A DNA stretch of 64,000 bases from Glaciecola sp947496235. GTDB lineage: Bacteria > Pseudomonadota > Gammaproteobacteria > Enterobacterales > Alteromonadaceae. Below the pieces are notes generated by a model. That model searched no databases, had not been told where the DNA came from, and saw nothing but the letters and a program-made list of their open reading frames with translations. The translations under genes and the position numbers were made by a program. Positions 33,975 to 42,715 of the stretch are shown here, one piece after another. Positions within the stretch are counted from its first letter, which is position 1. Each line of letters starts with the position of its first letter. The stretch lies in contig NZ_JBLWFH010000004.1 of assembly GCF_050306235.1 (NCBI RefSeq), forward strand, positions 62,001 through 126,000. The letters run 5' to 3'.

Positions 33975-36900
33975 GTGATCAATAACATTATTCAGTTTTC
34001 CTTAACACAACGCCTTTTTGTCATTGTTGCATTTCTTATTTTATTAAGTGCAGGTGTCATGGCTTGGCTAAAGTTACCTGTAGACGCATTTCCTGATATT
34101 TCGCCAACGCAAGTGAATGTCATTATTAAAGCATCAGGCATGACGGCATCAGAAATCGAAGCCCAAATAACTCAACCAATAGAAACCGAACTTTTAGGCA
34201 TTCCCAATCAAAGTATATTGCGCTCCACAACTAAATACGCCATTACTTCTATTACTTTAGATTTTGAAGAAGGCACAGATATCTATTGGGCACGCCAGCA
34301 AGTTACTGAGAGACTAAATAATATTTGGGCAAATCTGCCTGCAGTCGCGCAAGGGGGGTTAGCGCCCATGAGTACTCCCCTTAGTGAAATGTTTATGTTC
34401 ACTATTGAAAATCCAAATTTGTCGCTTAGTGAACGTAAGCATTTACTGGATTGGCAAATTCGTCCAGCATTACGCACCGTCAATGGTGTTGCTGACGTAA
34501 ATGTACTCGGCGGATACACCCGTACAGTCCAATTTGCACCCGATAATAGTCGCTTATTAGCATACAACATTAGTTTGACTGACATCGAACAAAAACTCTC
34601 AGATACCCATATGAACGGCAGTGTTGGTCGTATGCAAATAGGGAACGATTCAGTAATAATACGCACCCAAGGTCGAGCAATGGATTTGGATGCTTTGGCC
34701 AATTTTGTCATTGCTTACCAAAATGGTATTGCGATCAAATTAAAAGATCTCGGGCGTATTGAATACGGAAGTCTGGCGCGCTACGGAGGTGTGACGCGTA
34801 ATGGTCAAGAAGCTACAGAAGCATTAGTAGTTGCATTGAAAGATAGCAACACAGCTGAAGTAGTAGAAGGTGTAACTCAAAAACTGGCCTCTCTAGAATC
34901 TAGTTTACCACTTGGCACCAAGCTAAATGTTTTTTATAACCGTAAAACCCTGATTGATACTGCAGTAGCCACTATTACCAGTGCCTTAGGCCAGGCTGTA
35001 ATTATCGTTATCATTTTATTAGCGCTATTTTTAGGCCAAATAGGTGCATCAATAGTTGTAGCTTGTGTGATTCCAGTTGCGGTTTTATTGACTTTTTTAC
35101 TTATGCAACAAGCGCTAATTACCGCTAATTTGATGAGCTTAGGAGGATTAGTTATTGCTATCGGCATGTTGGTTGATGCTTCTGTAGTCATTGTTGAAAA
35201 TTCAGTAAGTCAATTATCCAAAGGCGTAAACTTACCCAAATTACACATTATTTACCGCGCCACAAAATCTATAGCAGCTCCCGTCATTGCAGGAACCATT
35301 ATAGTCTTAGTGGTTTTTGCGCCCCTGTTAACCTTGTCTGGTCTTGAAGGAAAATTATTTACACCGGTAGCCTTAACCATAGTCTTTGCTATGTCAGCGG
35401 CATTAGTCACGGCTTTCACTCTTATACCAGTATTAACATCTTATTTAGTAGGACAAAATAACGTAAAACAGCCTAGATACCTAGCCGCTCTCCAATCTGG
35501 ATACAAGGCGTCCTTAGCCAAACTGTTGCACTTTCCAAAATTACTGATTGGGTTAACCCTGATTGTTCTTTTATTTACCCTGTTTTTGTATACCCAGCTA
35601 GGCAAAACCTTTATGCCTACCTTAGATGAAGGTGACATTATCGTTCAGCTTGAAAAATCGCCGACTATTTCATTAGCTGCGTCATTAGAATTGGACAAAC
35701 AAATAGAAAAAGTACTCCTTGAGCAGGTACCAGAGATTGAACAAATCGTTGCTCGTACTGGTTCGGATGAACTAGGTTTGGATCCAATGAGTTTGAACGA
35801 AACCGATGTTTTTATGCAATTAAAACCTATGGCGCAATGGCGTTTCGAGAATAAAAACCAACTTGAAAACGCCATTCGAGAGGTACTGACACAATTTCCA
35901 GGAATAAACTTTGGTTTTACTCAGCCAATTCAAATGCGCGTTTCTGAAATGCTTACTGGCAGTACAGGAACTGTTACTGTAAAAGTGTTTGGCGACAACA
36001 TAGATACACTATCTGACGTAGCGCAGGACATTGCTGATAAAATACATAAACTTCCTGGCGCCGTAGATATTCAAATGACCTTGATAGAAGGCGGTGATTT
36101 TTTAAGTATTATTCCGCGTGCCAATGCGGCTGCTAGCATGCAAATGTCTGTTTCTACACTATCTGAATATCTTCGTATGCAAGTTACAGGTAAACAAGTT
36201 GGGCAATTGATTCAAGGTAAAATACGCACGCCTATTACTTTTTCGGGACAACGAGCGGGTGTTGCACCCATCACTTCAATTGCAGATTTACAAGGATTGT
36301 TAATTAATTTGCCAAATGGAGAACAAGTACCTTTGTCTAAAATAGCAGATATTCAATGGACACAAGGACCATCTATCATCGAAAGAGAAAATGCCCAACG
36401 CTTTGCGGTAGTATCGATGAATGTTGAAGAAAGAGACTTATTGACCTTTGTAACAGACATTCAAAACGCAGTAGAAACACAAGTCAACCTACCTGCTAAC
36501 TACGCAGTCTCCTATGGCGGGGAATTTGAAAATCAAATCCGCGCGACCAATAATTTATTAGTGGTAATACCCATAGTAATTGGGATTATAGTGATCATTT
36601 TATTTAGTCTTTTTAAATCCCTGAAAACCGCAGGCCTAATTATGGCCAATGTTCCCTTTGCACTAATGGGGGGGATTTTAGCGTTGTGGGTCACTGGTGA
36701 GTACGTTTCCATTCCAGCTTCCATTGGCTTTATTGCCCTTCTTGGCGTAGCTGTTTTAAATGGTGTGGTCATGATTTCACACTTTAACCACCTCGAAGGA
36801 AGTAAACTTAATCTAAAACAACTTATCATCGAAGGCGCCGGAGATAGACTTCGACCAATTTTAATGACTGCAACCACAGCTATTTTCGGCTTGTTTCCGT

Positions 36901-37040
36901 TGGCTTTTGCCAGTGGTCCAGGCGCTGAAATTCAAAAACCATTAGCCATTGTGGTTATAGGCGGGTTAGTCAGTTCAACCCTCATTACTCTTTACCTACT
37001 CCCTTTGTTTTATTACCTTTTTGGCAGTAAAAAAATATGA
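33975..37040 (+). CDS. Heavy-metal-efflux RND transporter (CusA/CzcA family)
   Basis: A 1021-residue inner-membrane pump with 12 expected transmembrane helices and two large periplasmic loops. Early motifs LKLPVDAFPDISPTQVNV and TEIEAQ-like SEIEAQITQPIE are typical of the HME class. In helix 4, D401 and E408 (LVDASVVIVEN) match the proton-relay pair of CusA in spacing. The start is GTG, immediately after the adaptor stop. The family exports Cu/Ag or Co/Zn/Cd/Ni; which metal is used here cannot be read from the sequence. Confidence 0.9.
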   Translation: MINNIIQFSLTQRLFVIVAFLILLSAGVMAWLKLPVDAFPDISPTQVNVIIKASGMTASEIEAQITQPIETELLGIPNQSILRSTTKYAITSITLDFEEGTDIYWARQQVTERLNNIWANLPAVAQGGLAPMSTPLSEMFMFTIENPNLSLSERKHLLDWQIRPALRTVNGVADVNVLGGYTRTVQFAPDNSRLLAYNISLTDIEQKLSDTHMNGSVGRMQIGNDSVIIRTQGRAMDLDALANFVIAYQNGIAIKLKDLGRIEYGSLARYGGVTRNGQEATEALVVALKDSNTAEVVEGVTQKLASLESSLPLGTKLNVFYNRKTLIDTAVATITSALGQAVIIVIILLALFLGQIGASIVVACVIPVAVLLTFLLMQQALITANLMSLGGLVIAIGMLVDASVVIVENSVSQLSKGVNLPKLHIIYRATKSIAAPVIAGTIIVLVVFAPLLTLSGLEGKLFTPVALTIVFAMSAALVTAFTLIPVLTSYLVGQNNVKQPRYLAALQSGYKASLAKLLHFPKLLIGLTLIVLLFTLFLYTQLGKTFMPTLDEGDIIVQLEKSPTISLAASLELDKQIEKVLLEQVPEIEQIVARTGSDELGLDPMSLNETDVFMQLKPMAQWRFENKNQLENAIREVLTQFPGINFGFTQPIQMRVSEMLTGSTGTVTVKVFGDNIDTLSDVAQDIADKIHKLPGAVDIQMTLIEGGDFLSIIPRANAAASMQMSVSTLSEYLRMQVTGKQVGQLIQGKIRTPITFSGQRAGVAPITSIADLQGLLINLPNGEQVPLSKIADIQWTQGPSIIERENAQRFAVVSMNVEERDLLTFVTDIQNAVETQVNLPANYAVSYGGEFENQIRATNNLLVVIPIVIGIIVIILFSLFKSLKTAGLIMANVPFALMGGILALWVTGEYVSIPASIGFIALLGVAVLNGVVMISHFNHLEGSKLNLKQLIIEGAGDRLRPILMTATTAIFGLFPLAFASGPGAEIQKPLAIVVIGGLVSSTLITLYLLPLFYYLFGSKKI

Positions 37041-37357
37041 ACCAAAACCATAGCTCTATTCTTACCCTGTTCTTTTCTAAAAATTTATACGACGACCTTG
37101 TAGATTGTCTAATGAGTAATGAAGACATCGCTGGATTTACTATTAATCAAGTACAAGGGTTTAGCCGTCAGCATGCGCAATATGACGTTGCCGAACAAGT
37201 AGCAGGCTATCGCAACTTATACAGCGTGGATATTTTGATATCTAACGAACAACTTGAGAAGACGCTAAACGCATTTAGCGAAATCGGAAGTGATCATCCT
37301 TTGAGGTATTGGGTGACGCCCGTAACGGAATCAGGTGTTATAGAAGCTAAACCTTAA
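37037..37357 (+). CDS. DUF3240 family protein
   Basis: A 106-residue cytoplasmic PII-like small protein, with LTLFFSKNLYDDLVDCLM and FTINQVQGFSRQHAQYDVAEQVAGYR in pieces. DUF3240 genes are regularly found behind HME-type RND pumps, and this one starts in the pump's last codons (4-base overlap). A regulatory or metal-sensing role is likely but unproven. Confidence 0.85.
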   Translation: MNQNHSSILTLFFSKNLYDDLVDCLMSNEDIAGFTINQVQGFSRQHAQYDVAEQVAGYRNLYSVDILISNEQLEKTLNAFSEIGSDHPLRYWVTPVTESGVIEAKP

Positions 37358-37364
37358 CAAAGTT

Positions 37365-38537
37365 CTACCCCGTCTGAGTATTTGCTTTAAACTTTTGTAG
37401 CCCTACAACCAAGAGACCAAGGAATAAACCCCAAACAGGCGCTCCTAAATGCAACAATATCATTCCCGAGGCAGTGCAAAGTAAGGTAATGGTGGCAGCA
37501 TGTCGATAAGTGTGCTCATCAATGGCTTTAAGTAATGATGCTTGTAAAGTGGCGACTAAAGCCAAACCAGCCAGCAAATGCACCACGACTTGTGGCATAT
37601 AGGTGAACACCACCACTACAATCGATGCCATCAAACCAAAAATGACATAACCCACGCCAGCAAAAATTGCGGCTCTATACCTTTGCTGGCGGTCACTCCC
37701 AGCTTCTTCGCCCATACAAATTGCGGCTGTAATTGCTGCTAAGTTATACGCGAAGCCGCCAAAAGGTGCGGTTAATATTTGCAGACCACCTATGCTAGTC
37801 AATACAACTTTTAAATTTGGATGAAAATCATAACTTTTAAGAATCGCGATACCTGGTAAGTTTTGGGACAACATTGTGATTAGAAATAATGGAATCGCTA
37901 ATCCAATAGTAGCGGAAATTGAAAAGTCGGGCGTAACCCACACCAATGTTGGCATTAGATTACCCCACTCGACTTCAGTAAAACTGCCACTAACTAAACT
38001 GACAATCACACCTAGGCCCAGTAAAATCAGCATTAAAAACCGTGGAAACCACAGACCGCCAATTAAATAAATAGCGACAAAGCCAAATACAAGCCATGGG
38101 TAACTACTTGCGTCTGCGAAGACTTTGACACATATGGGTAACAAAATACCAGCGAGCATCGCGGACGAAATTGAACTTGGAATACTCTCAATTTTTTTTG
38201 TCAAAAAGCGATTTTGAGCGGCTATCAGGGAAAACACTCCCGCAAGCACAAAGCTGCCAATCACTTCTTGTAAACTGTACCCTTGCACGCTTCCAATTAA
38301 AAAAGCCGCGCCGGGCGTAGACCAAGCGGTTACCACAGGAACCTTATACAACCAAGAAAAGATAATACAGGTTGTGCCCATCCCCAAACCCAATGTGAGT
38401 AACCAGCTCGTCACCATATCAGGTGAAGCACCAGCGGCTTTAGCAGCTTCAATCACAATAACCACAGCGCTACTGTATCCAACGACTACCGCGGTAAGGC
38501 CTGCGGCTAAATGACTGATTTCCCACTTTTGCGACAT
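37365..38537 (-). CDS. benE: BenE-family benzoate/aromatic acid transporter
   Basis: A 390-residue inner-membrane protein with about 12 helices, including GLTAVVVGYSSAVVIV, AWSTPGAAFL and APFGGFAYNLAAITAAICMG, the BenE signature region. The family imports benzoate with protons. The ATG at 38537 (MSQKWEI) has AGGA upstream; the longer frame to 38603 is not credible. It is divergent from an XRE-cupin gene, and the shared 163-base gap contains a perfect 16-bp palindrome. No aromatic-degradation genes are nearby, so the real substrate is open. Confidence 0.88.
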   Translation of the reverse strand: MSQKWEISHLAAGLTAVVVGYSSAVVIVIEAAKAAGASPDMVTSWLLTLGLGMGTTCIIFSWLYKVPVVTAWSTPGAAFLIGSVQGYSLQEVIGSFVLAGVFSLIAAQNRFLTKKIESIPSSISSAMLAGILLPICVKVFADASSYPWLVFGFVAIYLIGGLWFPRFLMLILLGLGVIVSLVSGSFTEVEWGNLMPTLVWVTPDFSISATIGLAIPLFLITMLSQNLPGIAILKSYDFHPNLKVVLTSIGGLQILTAPFGGFAYNLAAITAAICMGEEAGSDRQQRYRAAIFAGVGYVIFGLMASIVVVVFTYMPQVVVHLLAGLALVATLQASLLKAIDEHTYRHAATITLLCTASGMILLHLGAPVWGLFLGLLVVGLQKFKANTQTG

Positions 38538-38604
38538 TGGCGGTCCTAAAAATAATGTAAAATTTATGCAGCAGATTGAACTAGGATAAAAACACTTTAC
38601 CATC

Positions 38605-38620
38605 GTGCGTTATAACGCAC
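38605..38620. promoter_or_regulatory. Perfect 16-bp palindrome between benE and the XRE-cupin regulator
   Basis: GTGCGTTATAACGCAC is fully symmetric and includes TATAAC, which could serve as a -10 element in either direction. It is the obvious operator for the XRE-cupin protein encoded 80 bases to its right, controlling both divergent genes. Confidence 0.65.
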
Positions 38621-38700
38621 AATATATTTAAAAATAAGATTAAATAAGCTACGTAGCACCTATTTGTGTTAGATTTGGTAAAAACCTTGAATTAAGTTAA

Positions 38701-39261
38701 ATGGACTCGACACAGCAGCTAAATGAGCAAATTGCACATCAACTGAAATTACAACGTAAACAAAAAGGCTGGTCTTTGGATCGTACAGCCAAGGAAACTG
38801 GCGTATCAAAAGCAATGCTAGGTCAAATTGAACGCCAGGAATCTAGTCCTACGATAGCTACATTATGGAAAATTGCGACTGGATTAAATTGCTCTTTCTC
38901 TTCGTTTATAGCCACTCATCAGGCTTCGTCTGCGATGACAGACAATACGCCAACGGCGGCTGATTTTACTGAAGATCCTAACATGGCGGTCCTGACTTTA
39001 TTCCCATTTAATCCAATAACAAAGAGCGAAATCTTTGAAATCACACTGACCCATTTTCATGAGCAAGAATCCAGTGCCCATCAACTAGGCGTGTTGGAAC
39101 ACATCCATGTAATCGAAGGAAAATTGAATATTTTGCAAGGCGATATTTGGCATGAAGTTAACGCAAACGAACAATTTTTGTTAAAAGCAGACCAACCTCA
39201 TAGCTATAAAGATGAAGCCGGTCTAACCAAGTTTATAGATGTAATATTTTATCCAAGTTAA
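38701..39261 (+). CDS. XRE-family regulator with cupin sensor domain
   Basis: A 186-residue protein. The N-terminal HTH_3 domain (about 10-65) has LKLQRKQKGWSLDRTAKETG and KAMLGQIERQESSPTIATLWKIA, in parts. The C-terminal cupin (about 105-185) has EHIHVIEGKLNILQGD and KADQPHSYKDE. XRE-cupin regulators sense small molecules and control adjacent transporter or catabolic genes; here the neighbour is benE, transcribed the other way from a shared palindrome-containing gap. Confidence 0.9.
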   Translation: MDSTQQLNEQIAHQLKLQRKQKGWSLDRTAKETGVSKAMLGQIERQESSPTIATLWKIATGLNCSFSSFIATHQASSAMTDNTPTAADFTEDPNMAVLTLFPFNPITKSEIFEITLTHFHEQESSAHQLGVLEHIHVIEGKLNILQGDIWHEVNANEQFLLKADQPHSYKDEAGLTKFIDVIFYPS

Positions 39262-39292
39262 AGCTCAAACCTGAGATAACAACTGCGAATAC

Positions 39293-39763
39293 CTATTGCG
39301 GCTGCGTTTGCTCATCTTGCTCTTCAAGTAGTTCTTTTTCTTCTATTTCTGTTTTAATAACAGATTGCAAATCCTTATATTGTTCCTTAGTAAATGGATA
39401 AATCTGACTAATAGTACATTTGTAAGGAATAGAGTCAGGTGTAAAGACGTAATCCGTCCCCTCACTTAAACTAGAACCAAATTGGCGTTTGATTACCAAC
39501 CCAGGGGCTGAGTTTAATGAGTCGCAGCTAGTAAAGAGCTTCACAACTAGATAGCGTGATAGTGAACTTCTAATCATCAGATATTGGTCAGATAATAACG
39601 AGTAACTTATTAATTTAAAGCTCGGTACTGTATGTTTGCGCTCAATTGCATTTTCCTTAATGTAATTTTCAATCAATGACTCCATTTCACTATCGCTTAA
39701 ACGAGAACTTGCACAGCCGGTTAGCAGTGTGCCAACAACTAATACCAATAATAACGATTTCAT
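39293..39763 (-). CDS. Putative lipoprotein (DUF6491-like)
   Basis: A 156-residue protein with a lipoprotein signal: hydrophobic core and lipobox LTGC at about 14-17. The mature part has two Cys (SCDSLNS and YKCTISQIYP), consistent with a disulfide, and an acidic Glu/Gln-rich tail. It resembles small Alteromonadales lipoproteins of the DUF6491 type; that label is tentative. Convergent with the XRE-cupin gene. Confidence 0.65.
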   Translation of the reverse strand: MKSLLLVLVVGTLLTGCASSRLSDSEMESLIENYIKENAIERKHTVPSFKLISYSLLSDQYLMIRSSLSRYLVVKLFTSCDSLNSAPGLVIKRQFGSSLSEGTDYVFTPDSIPYKCTISQIYPFTKEQYKDLQSVIKTEIEEKELLEEQDEQTQPQ

Positions 39764-39876
39764 ATAGGTTCCTTATCCGAATGTCCATACCATGTGTATA
39801 CTAATATGTTTTGAGATAGTTGCCACAAATTCGTTTAATTGGTTAATTAACCAACTGTGTAATTTATTTTTAGTAC

Positions 39877-40506
39877 TTATTTAACTAACTTAGCCGCTGA
39901 AAGCACAAGTTCTGCTGAAGGTCGCACTTTAAAATCTGGGTTTACATAACTAAAACGTACCTGCCCTTTAGTATCCAGAATAAATACAGCCGGCGCTGGT
40001 AACACTGCGCGATTATTTTTGTCCGCAGTTAATTCTATTTGCATGCGATCTTTATATAATTTTGCTGTTTCGCCAGGAACATAAAATCCTATTCCAAATT
40101 CACGGATAGCATTAAGATCAGCATCAGATATCAATTGTGCTGCAAACTCAGTTTTTAATTTTTGCGCTTGTAATTTTTCAGGCGTTTCTGGGGAAATAGC
40201 AATAATTTGATAGCCCTCGTCCACTAACTCTTGCTCAATATCTTTGAGTTCAGCCAATTGTCTGGAGCAATACGGACACCAACCGCCGCGATAGAACACC
40301 ACCACACTTGGCTTTTGTAACAAGAGCCCATGCAATGAAACAGGATCGCCTTCAGCAGTTTTTACCACCACATTTGGCACTGTCATACCGTTGAGCAACG
40401 GCGTAACATCTTGAGCATTTTCACGAATTTGGGTGCGATCTAGCGCTAAAAGTTGAATTGAGTAAAGACACAAAGATAATAGTATTATTTTTTTAAGAAC
40501 CAGCAT
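39877..40506 (-). CDS. Exported peroxiredoxin-like (AhpC/TSA) protein
   Basis: A 209-residue protein with a signal peptide (about 1-22). The thioredoxin fold has FYRGGWCPYCSRQLAEL, a peroxiredoxin-like site with a CPYC pair near residues 77-80, preceded by TPLLNGMTVPNV and followed by AISPETPE. This is the peroxiredoxin-like family (PRX_like2), acting on peroxides or disulfides in the periplasm. It stands alone, upstream of the lipoprotein gene on the same strand (113-base gap). Confidence 0.85.
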   Translation of the reverse strand: MLVLKKIILLSLCLYSIQLLALDRTQIRENAQDVTPLLNGMTVPNVVVKTAEGDPVSLHGLLLQKPSVVVFYRGGWCPYCSRQLAELKDIEQELVDEGYQIIAISPETPEKLQAQKLKTEFAAQLISDADLNAIREFGIGFYVPGETAKLYKDRMQIELTADKNNRAVLPAPAVFILDTKGQVRFSYVNPDFKVRPSAELVLSAAKLVK

Positions 40507-40621
40507 TTCAGTATTTTCCTATTTTATTGTTTACCTTAAAAAGAACAGAGAAATGCTGACTTTCTTTCAATTTTACGATTATTAGGGCAATAAATTACTG
40601 TGAACAGTAAAAAAGTCCTTT

Positions 40622-41194
40622 TTACATTCTTGGGTCGGTCGCTTCGACATTGATTGTGTTTTTATGTTTATGCCAAAAATCTACCAATGCTGGATAAGCC
40701 TCTAAATCTGCTAATTCCCTAAAATCGACCCAATCGACTAAACAATATAAGCTTATGGACAAATAATCCCAATCCTCAAAACTTCCATTTTCAACTTCTT
40801 CATTTAGTAGCCAAAGTAGGTTTTCCAGTCTTTCGCTTTGCAATCTAAACACCAGTACCTCTGGGTCAAATTCAATATTTGAACGACTGAGTATAAGCAA
40901 CTGCACAAAAGAATCATTAGCAGCATCAATGAGGGTGAGTAAGTTTTCTTGCTCCCAAGTTAAGGAGGGCTGTTGAAACTTTTTACACAGGTAACGAAAG
41001 ATGACTCTGGAATCATAAATCATCAATTCCCCATCTTCGAGCATAGGGACCTTTAAGGTCGGGTTTTTCGCTCTTAAGATGTCTCGTCCTGGCCCTGAAA
41101 AAATGTCTAAGTTCACAAATTCATGTTCAATTTCAGTTAGTAATAACCGAATTCGGCGAACATATGGGGAAGTGGTGGAACCATATAAAATCAT
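40622..41194 (-). CDS. Glutathione S-transferase family protein
   Basis: A 190-residue protein. The N-terminal thioredoxin-like half has STTSPYVRRIRLLL, NPTLKVPMLEDGELMIYDSRVI (the glutathione-binding cis-Pro and Ser region, in parts), and the C-terminal half is helical. It is shorter than typical GSTs (about 200-220). Substrate cannot be told. Confidence 0.85.
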   Translation of the reverse strand: MILYGSTTSPYVRRIRLLLTEIEHEFVNLDIFSGPGRDILRAKNPTLKVPMLEDGELMIYDSRVIFRYLCKKFQQPSLTWEQENLLTLIDAANDSFVQLLILSRSNIEFDPEVLVFRLQSERLENLLWLLNEEVENGSFEDWDYLSISLYCLVDWVDFRELADLEAYPALVDFWHKHKNTINVEATDPRM

Positions 41195-41543
41195 TTAACG
41201 ACACTCTACTTAATGTAAATATTGATTGTAGTCTACGCGAAGATTCAATGGGATAACAAGAATTCCAATCCCAGCAGAACCAAAACACTAGACTTAAGTT
41301 TAAGTATTGAATTAAAAATATAGTCCGATTTTTTTACAGTTTTTCTAATTAAGCAATTTTAAATGGCATAACCTTATGAAAATATTAAAATTATATTTTA
41401 GGCATATATTGTGCTTTGAATAAAAACAATAAAAATAAGCTCTTGTATCCAAAAGTGTTCTGTCACGACCGTTTTTCGTTATTTAACAAAGGGAAATGAC
41501 AGGAAATCGATACCTTGGAGTGTTGTTCCACAAGGAGATGTAT
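41195..41543. other. 349-base AT-rich intergenic region
   Basis: Between the divergent GST and DUF3135 genes. It is AT-rich and carries no credible gene, terminator or long repeat. Presumably it holds both promoters, but I cannot fix their positions. Confidence 0.35.
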
Positions 41544-41900
41544 ATGTCAGAAAATTTAGATTTTGACTACATTTGTAACTTACTAAAGACCGATCCAGAA
41601 GCGTTTGAAGCCTATAGAGAACGTGAAATTGAGAAGGTTATTCAAAGCGCCCCGGAAGCAACTCAACAACGCTTACGTGGTTTACAATTCCAAATAGACG
41701 CCAAACGAGAAGTCTACAAAGATAGACCTTATATGTGTTGTATGGAAATCAGCAAAATGATGCATGAGTCATTTCACAACCTAAATTACAAACTCAGCGA
41801 ATTCTGCGGTAGAAAAGCCTATTTCGATTATCAACCCCAGGTGGTTGAAAACGATCGAGAGGTGAATAATGTCGCTAATGTGGTAGAATTTCGACGCTAA
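41544..41900 (+). CDS. DUF3135 family protein
   Basis: A 118-residue cytoplasmic protein with the DUF3135 features LDFDYICNLLKTDPEAFEAYRE and QRLRGLQFQIDAKRE, in parts. Function is unknown. The start at 41544 has AAGGAG 7 bases upstream; frames beginning at 41496 read through the ribosome site. It faces the tRNA cluster. Confidence 0.8.
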   Translation: MSENLDFDYICNLLKTDPEAFEAYREREIEKVIQSAPEATQQRLRGLQFQIDAKREVYKDRPYMCCMEISKMMHESFHNLNYKLSEFCGRKAYFDYQPQVVENDREVNNVANVVEFRR

Positions 41901-41939
41901 TATAGGTTAGCCAAATACAAGATATCACTATACCTTTAT

Positions 41940-41966
41940 ACACGGGACTCGAATCGGGAACCGTGT
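41940..41966. repeat. Hairpin with tRNA T-arm-like sequence downstream of the tRNA operon
   Basis: ACACGG / CCGTGT arms enclose TTCCCGATTCGAGTC on the minus strand. The part GATTCGAGTCCC resembles the 3' half of a tRNA T-arm, 40 bases beyond the last tRNA. No intact cloverleaf or CCA can be formed. It may be a remnant of a lost tRNA gene or a processing/termination hairpin. Confidence 0.35.
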
Positions 41967-42005
41967 CTAATTGCATCTCTCTTTGATTTTCACAAAACGA
42001 TCTAA

Positions 42006-42082
42006 TGGTCGGTGAGATAGGATTTGAACCTACGACCCCTTGGACCCAAACCAAGTGCGCTACCAAGCTGCGCCACTCACCG
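42006..42082 (-). tRNA. tRNA-Pro (anticodon UGG), distal copy
   Basis: A 77-base gene with CCA encoded. Acceptor CGGTGAG/CTCACCG, D-loop GGCGCAGCTTGGTAGCGC, anticodon loop TTTGGGT (UGG) in a CTTGG/CCAAG stem, and T-arm GTAGGTTCAAATCCTAT. Identical in sequence to the copy at 42410-42486. Last in the transcript. Confidence 0.95.
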
Positions 42083-42099
42083 ATACAAGAAAAAATAGA

Positions 42100-42184
42100 T
42101 GGTGCGGAAGGAGAGACTTGAACTCTCACGCCGTGAAGCACTGGAACCTAAATCCAGCGTGTCTACCAATTCCACCACTTCCGC
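42100..42184 (-). tRNA. tRNA-Leu (anticodon UAG)
   Basis: An 85-base class II tRNA with a long variable arm and encoded CCA. Acceptor GCGGAAG/CTTCCGC; anticodon loop ATTTAGG reads UAG. Confidence 0.95.
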
Positions 42185-42201
42185 AAATTTGGTCAAGAAG
42201 A

Positions 42202-42277
42202 TGGGGTGGACGATGGGATTTGAACCCACGACAACCGGAATCACAATCCGGGGCTCTACCAACTGAGCTACGCCCAC
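42202..42277 (-). tRNA. tRNA-His (anticodon GUG)
   Basis: A 76-base gene with encoded CCA. Anticodon loop TTGTGAT gives GUG. The extra G at -1 required for histidine identity is encoded (complement of base 42278) opposite discriminator C. Confidence 0.95.
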
Positions 42278-42307
42278 CACTGCTTCTTGCTTACATGTAC
42301 TTTTTGC

Positions 42308-42384
<77 letters not shown>

Positions 42385-42409
42385 TCATCGAATCAACTCT
42401 AGCAAAAAG

Positions 42410-42486
42410 TGGTCGGTGAGATAGGATTTGAACCTACGACCCCTTGGACCCAAACCAAGTGCGCTACCAAGCTGCGCCACTCACCG
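42410..42486 (-). tRNA. tRNA-Pro (anticodon UGG), promoter-proximal copy
   Basis: Identical to the tRNA at 42006-42082, with CCA encoded. It is the first gene of the five-tRNA transcript (Pro-Arg-His-Leu-Pro), 37 bases downstream of the -10 element. Confidence 0.95.
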
Positions 42487-42522
42487 AAAAACTATCATTT
42501 GTAGCATCGCTACGGGGGGCGC

Positions 42523-42551
42523 ATATTACCGAGTTGAGGGATTATCGTCAA
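42523..42551 (-). promoter_or_regulatory. Stringent-type promoter of the tRNA operon
   Basis: On the minus strand TTGACG (42546-42551), a 17-base spacer and TAATAT (42523-42528), then GCGCCCCCC. The GC-rich discriminator is the hallmark of stable-RNA promoters repressed by ppGpp. A GTAGCGATGCTAC palindrome follows in the leader (42501-42513). Confidence 0.8.
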
Positions 42552-42715
42552 ACCTTTTTTGCATCTTCTGAGTGATTTTTTTCAACTGCTCAAAATACGT
42601 GCAAAATTCGGCTATTTAATCGTCCTGCTAATTCAGCTTTTGGCATTTAAATTGTCTTTTTAGCAAGCATGACGGTAAACTAGCGGCTTTCTAGAATTGG
42701 ACAAGATTCAAAGCG

